Source: Halovenus marina (GTDB taxonomy: Archaea > Halobacteriota > Halobacteria > Halobacteriales > Haloarculaceae). Taken from it: 64,000 bases of DNA. The stretch is from positions 1,798,001-1,862,000 of the forward strand of contig NZ_JBLKNZ010000001.1 of NCBI RefSeq assembly GCF_051414115.1. Direction: 5' to 3'. The notes under the pieces were generated by a model. It was not told the origin of the DNA. It searched no databases and worked only from the letters and a program-made list of their open reading frames with translations. The position numbers and the translations under genes are program-made. Shown here piece by piece: positions 60,359-64,000 of this stretch. Every line of letters starts with the position of its first letter. Positions within the stretch are counted from its first letter, which is position 1.

Positions 60359-61704
60359 CGGTACTCACCCATCGTCGCCTGGCCGTCACTCTCGGCCTGA
60401 TCCGTCTCCGACTGGTCAGACTCGTCGGTGTCTATCTGCGGCGTGTCGGACCGTGCAGACTCGTCGGTGTCTGTCTGTGCTGTGTCATCGAGGTCTGCGT
60501 GTTCCTCTCCGTCGATGTCTACGTGTCCCGCTCCGTCGAGGTCCGGGGACGCATCTTGGCCGTCCTGCGATGCGTTCGCTTCTGAATCGGCTTGCTCGAA
60601 CGCATCACGATCATCAAGTAGATCTGCGACGCGGCGCTCGACGGTGTCGGCGACGTTCGAGTCAGCCACCTTGCTCGCGCGGATCGTCTCGTCGAGGTCG
60701 CGTGCGGCCCCGCTCAACCCCATCGAGTCGAGGCGCTCCCTGACGGCTGCGTCGGGGTCAGCGAAGCTCACTTCGATGTCTCTGTCCTCGGTCTGTTCGC
60801 GCTCGTCGGTGACGCGAGTCACGAGCGCGCCCTGGTCTGCGGCGAACTCCTCGATGGTGGCCGGGAGCACGTCCTCGCCCTCGCCGCGGATCCACACTGC
60901 GACGACGGCACCTTCTAGATCGTACTGGCCGACCTGCTCGCGGACGCGGCCAGCACCTTCGCCCGGAGCGAGTTCCACCTCGACGAAGACAAAGGATCGC
61001 GTCTCGATGCCGCGCCTGCGGATGTCGACGCCGTCGTCGAACTCGACGATGTTGTACCCCCGGTCCTCGCGCTCGGCGGTGCTCGCACGCTCTGTCGACC
61101 CGCAGTAGGTCAGCCACGCCTCGTGTGGCTCCTCGACGCGTTTCGTCTTCGCCTCGTGGTCGTCGCCGAGCAACATCGCGTCGAACTGCACCGTCGACTC
61201 CGCCAGAATCTCGGTCGCGTCCCAGTCGCCGTGTGCGAACGGCGCGAAGAGACCGTGAGAGACGAGTACAGCATAGTCGACGTCGTGCGGTTCGAAGTCG
61301 TAGGACAGGTCCTCGCGCTGCGAACGGGAGACGAAATCCAGCCCGTACAGCGCCACGTCACCGACGACGGTTGGCTCGTCTCCGAGTCGCTGCGCCAGCC
61401 CCATGCTCTCGAACAGATCGAGCCACTGCGTGTCCCGCTTGGATTCGTGGTTGCCGACGATGGCCAGAAAGGGGATATCTGCGGCGTCGAGTTCGCGCAA
61501 CAGCGACACCGCGCCCATCACGTCAGAGAGCGTCGGCGTGCGGTCGTGAAAGAGGTCGCCAGCGTGGACGACGGCATCGACGTCGTCGGAGACAGCGTCG
61601 TCGATCACCCGCCGGAACGCAGCGAGAAAGTCGTCCCGGCGCTCGGGCAGATGATACTGCCTGTAGCCGAGATGCGTATCGCCAGTGTGGAGTATCCGCG
61701 TCAT
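60355..61704 (-). CDS. mre11: Mre11, DNA repair exonuclease
   Basis: A manganese-dependent nuclease partner of Rad50. The phosphoesterase motifs are ILHTGDTHLGYRQYH, VVHAGDLFHDRTPTL, AIVGNHESKRDT and VLVSHGLFAPFAHGDWDA. Further along is MLLGDDHEAKTKRV, where the usual GHxH motif appears as GDDHE. From about residue 360 a low-complexity, acidic Ser/Asp/Gln-rich tail (about 90 residues) follows the capping domain. It is the upstream gene of the two-gene operon. Confidence 0.95.
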   Translation of the reverse strand: MTRILHTGDTHLGYRQYHLPERRDDFLAAFRRVIDDAVSDDVDAVVHAGDLFHDRTPTLSDVMGAVSLLRELDAADIPFLAIVGNHESKRDTQWLDLFESMGLAQRLGDEPTVVGDVALYGLDFVSRSQREDLSYDFEPHDVDYAVLVSHGLFAPFAHGDWDATEILAESTVQFDAMLLGDDHEAKTKRVEEPHEAWLTYCGSTERASTAEREDRGYNIVEFDDGVDIRRRGIETRSFVFVEVELAPGEGAGRVREQVGQYDLEGAVVAVWIRGEGEDVLPATIEEFAADQGALVTRVTDEREQTEDRDIEVSFADPDAAVRERLDSMGLSGAARDLDETIRASKVADSNVADTVERRVADLLDDRDAFEQADSEANASQDGQDASPDLDGAGHVDIDGEEHADLDDTAQTDTDESARSDTPQIDTDESDQSETDQAESDGQATMGEYR

Positions 61705-61869
61705 TACCCCTCAGTAGGAAAGCCGCCGGTAAATGAATTCCCCGACCGCAGTGAAAGTGACAGCCCCAACGAGCACGGCGGTCAGTCGACGACGACCGCG
61801 GCAGGCAGTGAACGATGAACGTGGCGGTCAGTCGACGGCAAGCGGACAAACAGTCAGCGAGAGCGGTGC
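61705..61869. other. Intergenic region with a 15-bp direct repeat
   Basis: Between mre11 and the small HTH gene. GGCGGTCAGTCGACG occurs at 61777-61791 and again at 61823-61837, 46 bp apart. No ORF of significance was seen. The repeats may be part of the mre11 promoter or a slippage product. Confidence 0.55.
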
Positions 61870-62130
61870 TCACTCGATAGTGAGCGTGTAGACCCGCTTT
61901 CGCGCGTCGGAAAACGCGATGCGCGAGTCGACGACACCGACCTCTTCCAGTCGGGTCAGCGCGTACCGAACCGTCCGCGGCGGCAACAGCGTCTCCGACG
62001 CCAGTTGGCTCTGCGTGAGCCGATCGTTGTACTCCAGAACCTTCGCGACGAGTTTCGCACTCGGTGGTAACTCCCGCACTGCATCCCAGCCACGCTGTGC
62101 TGCCGACCGCTCGACCTCTGTGACACTCAT
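61870..62130 (-). CDS. Small winged helix-turn-helix protein
   Basis: An 86-residue regulator with a single winged HTH: AAQRGWDAVRELPPSAKLVAKVLEYNDRLTQSQLASETLLPPRTVRYALTRLEEVGVV has the recognition helix in LPPRTVRYALTRLEE, and RIAFSDARKRVYTLTIE is the wing. It is MarR/TrmB-like in organisation. The start at 62130 (ATG) follows an AT-rich promoter at 62153-62170. A near-duplicate 13-bp motif in that promoter might be its own operator. Confidence 0.88.
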   Translation of the reverse strand: MSVTEVERSAAQRGWDAVRELPPSAKLVAKVLEYNDRLTQSQLASETLLPPRTVRYALTRLEEVGVVDSRIAFSDARKRVYTLTIE

Positions 62131-62152
62131 GATACACACCTCTCTGGGATGT

Positions 62153-62197
62153 ACTATAATAATATTTTCTATCTTGCTTTATTCACTATAGTAATAT
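62153..62197 (-). promoter_or_regulatory. AT-rich promoter with near-duplicate 13-bp motif
   Basis: ACTATAATAATAT (62153-62165) and ACTATAGTAATAT (62185-62197) are direct repeats 32 bp apart, about three DNA turns. The nearer copy lies about 28 bp before the HTH gene ATG and should serve as its TATA region. Two regulator dimers on one DNA face are possible. Confidence 0.5.
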
Positions 62198-62234
62198 CAG
62201 CATGTTCGATGAGACAGACCGGCAGGGTGTGAGA

Positions 62235-63323
62235 TCAGAACGGTTGGTTCTCGGCGCGATTCAGTTCGAGGCTGATTATCGCTCCAGTCGGGTCGTTGTC
62301 GAGGATCTGGGTGTCGCCGTCGAATTCAGTCACGACAGTGTTGACGATATACAAGCCGATACCGGTCCCCTCGCTCCGCAATCCGCGTTCCCCTTTGCCG
62401 AACACTTCGGCCTTCCGCTCGTCCGGGATCCCCGGGCCGTCGTCTGCGATACTGACGTGGACCGACTCGTCGTCTGCCTCGACAGATATCTCGACGTGGG
62501 GCGCTCCCTCGTTGTGCTGGACAGCGTTGTTCAGCAGGTTTCGGAACACCGAGGAGAGCATCCCGTTGGCGGCCACGGAGAGTTGCGGGAGCGGGTCCCG
62601 TAGCTCGAACTCGGCGCCCGGATAGCGGGTTCGAGCCTTCTGGACTTCCTCACGGAGATACTGGTCGAGTCGGATCAGTTCGGTTTCGATATCCGACTGC
62701 TCGGTCGCGATCCGCATGTACTCGCGGCTGTTCTGTGTCAACTCCCGGATCCGGTCGGTCGTTCGCAGGATTCGCCGGAGGTCGGATTCGTGCTCGTCGT
62801 CGACCTGTTCGGCGAGGCGTTCGCCCCACAGTTCCAGCACCTGCACGTCGTTGCTGATATCGTGTCTGAGGATCCGGTTGAGCACCTCGAGTTGGTCTTT
62901 CGTCGTGCGAACCTCCGTCTCTCGCTCCTGACGTTCGAGGGCATACCGAACCGACTTGACGAGCGCTTCCCGGTTCATCGCGCCCTTCGTGAGATAGTCC
63001 TGTGCCCCCTGCTGAAGCAGTTCGAGCGCCGCCTGTTCGTCCTGCAGCCCGGTCAGGACGACGACCGGGGTTGTGGCGATACAGTTGTCGAGTCGATGGA
63101 AGGTCTCGACGCCGCTGGTCTCGGGCAAGCCGAGATCGAGCAACACGAGATCGACCTCGTTCTGTTCGATCCAGTCACTGCCCGCGTTCAGTGTCTGCTC
63201 GTGACGAACGGTGACCTCGTCGGGCAACAGCGCAGAGTCGGCCTGCGTGAGGTGGCGACGGATGAGTCGCGCGTCGTTCGGGTTGTCTTCGACCAACAGA
63301 ACGTCGAGCGAATCTACCTGCAT
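62235..63323 (-). CDS. Hybrid response regulator-histidine kinase (receiver at the N-terminus)
   Basis: The 362-residue cytoplasmic protein begins with a receiver domain: VLLVEDNPNDARLI, phosphoacceptor Asp63 in LVLLDLGLPE, and Lys113 in YLTKGAM. A short linker leads to a kinase H-box with His154 in ILRHDISNDVQVLELWGERL. The ATPase domain follows, with NLLNNAVQHNEG, IADDGPGIPDERK and GTGIGLYIVNTVV. It could receive a phosphoryl group and tune its own kinase. It begins 3 bp after the response regulator at 63327 and completes a three-gene signalling operon. Confidence 0.93.
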   Translation of the reverse strand: MQVDSLDVLLVEDNPNDARLIRRHLTQADSALLPDEVTVRHEQTLNAGSDWIEQNEVDLVLLDLGLPETSGVETFHRLDNCIATTPVVVLTGLQDEQAALELLQQGAQDYLTKGAMNREALVKSVRYALERQERETEVRTTKDQLEVLNRILRHDISNDVQVLELWGERLAEQVDDEHESDLRRILRTTDRIRELTQNSREYMRIATEQSDIETELIRLDQYLREEVQKARTRYPGAEFELRDPLPQLSVAANGMLSSVFRNLLNNAVQHNEGAPHVEISVEADDESVHVSIADDGPGIPDERKAEVFGKGERGLRSEGTGIGLYIVNTVVTEFDGDTQILDNDPTGAIISLELNRAENQPF

Positions 63324-63326
63324 CCG

Positions 63327-63791
63327 TCACTCCGTTTCGGGAAGTTTGACGAGCTGGAACCAGAACTGCTCGATCTGTCGAACCGTCTCCTTGAACTCGG
63401 CGTGGCCGACCGGCTTCGTCAGATACGCGTTCGCGCTGTGCTCGTAGGATTCGACGATGTCCTGTTCAGCCTCGGAACTCGTCAGGATGATGATCGGGAT
63501 CGTCGACAGCTCTGGGTCCTGCTCGGCGTCTGCGAGTACCTCAAGGCCGTCCTTTCGGGGCATCTCGATGTCGAGCAACACGACGTCCGGGCGAGGCTTG
63601 TCGGTGTACTCGCCCTGCTGCCGGAGGAACTTCATCGTCTCGACCCCGTCGTTGACGACGTGAATGTTGTTCAGCAGCTTTCCCTTGTCGAAGGCACGCT
63701 TTGTCAGCCGAACGTCGTTTGGGTTGTCCTCTGCGAGCAGGATTTCGACTGGTTCTTCCTGTGTGGTCGGGCCGGATGGAACATCGCTCAT
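63327..63791 (-). CDS. Single-domain response regulator
   Basis: A 154-residue receiver with no output domain: ILLAEDNPNDVRLTKRAF, phosphoacceptor Asp74 in VVLLDIEMPRKDG, then IILTSSEAEQD and Lys126 in AYLTKPVG. It resembles Rcp1-type regulators that pair with phytochrome-like or PAS kinases. Its start overlaps the stop of the kinase fragment at 63788 (ATGA), so that kinase is a likely phosphodonor. Confidence 0.93.
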   Translation of the reverse strand: MSDVPSGPTTQEEPVEILLAEDNPNDVRLTKRAFDKGKLLNNIHVVNDGVETMKFLRQQGEYTDKPRPDVVLLDIEMPRKDGLEVLADAEQDPELSTIPIIILTSSEAEQDIVESYEHSANAYLTKPVGHAEFKETVRQIEQFWFQLVKLPETE

Positions 63792-64000
63792 GGCAGATCA
63801 CCGTCTGGCTGCTGTTTGTCGAGCGTGAATACGAAGGTTGCGCCCTCGTCGGGCGGTGATTCGACCCATATCTCGCCGCCGTGGCGCTGCACGATGTTGT
63901 CACAGATGGCGAGTCCGACGCCCTTTGCCTGACTCTCGGTCTGATACTGGTGAGTGCTTTTGAACATCCTGAATATCTTCTCCTGTTGTGATTCGGCAAT
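63788..64000 (-). CDS. Histidine kinase, C-terminal fragment (cut by the right edge)
   Basis: A 70-residue partial frame open to the window edge. It shows the end of a HATPase domain: QEKIFRMFKSTHQ, then the G2 box AKGVGLAICDNIVQRHGGEIWVES and EGATFVFTLD. The sensor and H-box lie beyond base 64000. It overlaps the response regulator by 4 bp. Confidence 0.9.
   Translation of the reverse strand: MAESQQEKIFRMFKSTHQYQTESQAKGVGLAICDNIVQRHGGEIWVESPPDEGATFVFTLDKQQPDGDLP

Noticed and set aside
62202..62603. 133-codon plus-strand frame at the end of the hybrid kinase
   Set aside because: It is antisense to the kinase ATPase domain and lacks a domain of its own.

Overview
The window is from the main chromosome, or a core-like replicon, of a halophilic archaeon (class Halobacteria). 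Four observations support this. Proteins are strongly acidic and coding DNA is GC-rich. Many genes appear leaderless, with a TATA-like box about 25-30 bp before the start codon. A complete archaeal S10-spc ribosomal protein block is present. The other contents are also typical: Nop5/fibrillarin, RadB, Mre11/Rad50, haloarchaeal histidine kinases with an HN/HD-type H-box, HTH_10 regulators and Tat-type lipoprotein signals. I cannot name the genus from sequence alone.

Layout. 1-2300 (minus): the N-terminal part of a 7TM histidine kinase that runs off the left edge, then a ParA ATPase and its small acidic partner. 2340-3941: degraded DNA with a doubly broken DUF5305-type membrane protein. 4060-8681 (minus): DUF5779-like protein, GrpE, ZIP transporter, MutY, fibrillarin and Nop5. 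8828-14474: acyl-CoA synthetase, PhoU, UspA, RadB (minus), lumazine synthase and an aminotransferase. 14571-21330: nitrous-oxide-reductase maturation genes (NosL-like lipoprotein, TauE/SafE-like, NosL-NosD fusion, NosF, NosY, two-HTH regulator, small membrane protein, NosL), with no nosZ in view. 21356-28192: serine acetyltransferase, a UbiA/lycopene-cyclase-domain fusion, a Zn/Cd-type P-ATPase with a cysteine-containing HTH_10 regulator, and membrane proteins.

28300-31420 is an accessory patch. An AT-rich leader precedes a two-gene glycosyltransferase unit in which a GT2 synthase is fused to two DUF1508-like repeats, and a frameshifted, 5'-truncated surface-protein remnant with an S74 chaperone domain follows. 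31586-46124 (minus) is the continuous block from a SPOUT methyltransferase through L3 to SecY. It has 24 genes, almost all overlapping or 1-4 bp apart, including RNase P protein 1 and the short S14. Its L32e carries two helix-hairpin-helix units.

46327-48814 holds an orphan VapB-like protein, tRNA-Gly(GCC), a STAS-like protein, a VapBC pair with a palindrome at its promoter, and an aldo/keto reductase. 48936-57615 is the complete leucine/isoleucine/valine set leuA-ilvB-ilvN-ilvC-leuC-leuD-(CBS, minus)-leuB. Between leuA and ilvB lies a leader with a 24-codon upstream ORF rich in Leu/Val at its end, overlapping two mutually exclusive hairpins. This attenuator-like arrangement is the most interesting candidate in the window. 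57653-61704 is the rad50-mre11 operon. 61870-64000 holds a small HTH protein and a two-component cluster: a kinase C-terminus cut by the right edge, a response regulator, and a receiver-kinase hybrid.

All family calls rest on motif recognition by eye. No database search was run.
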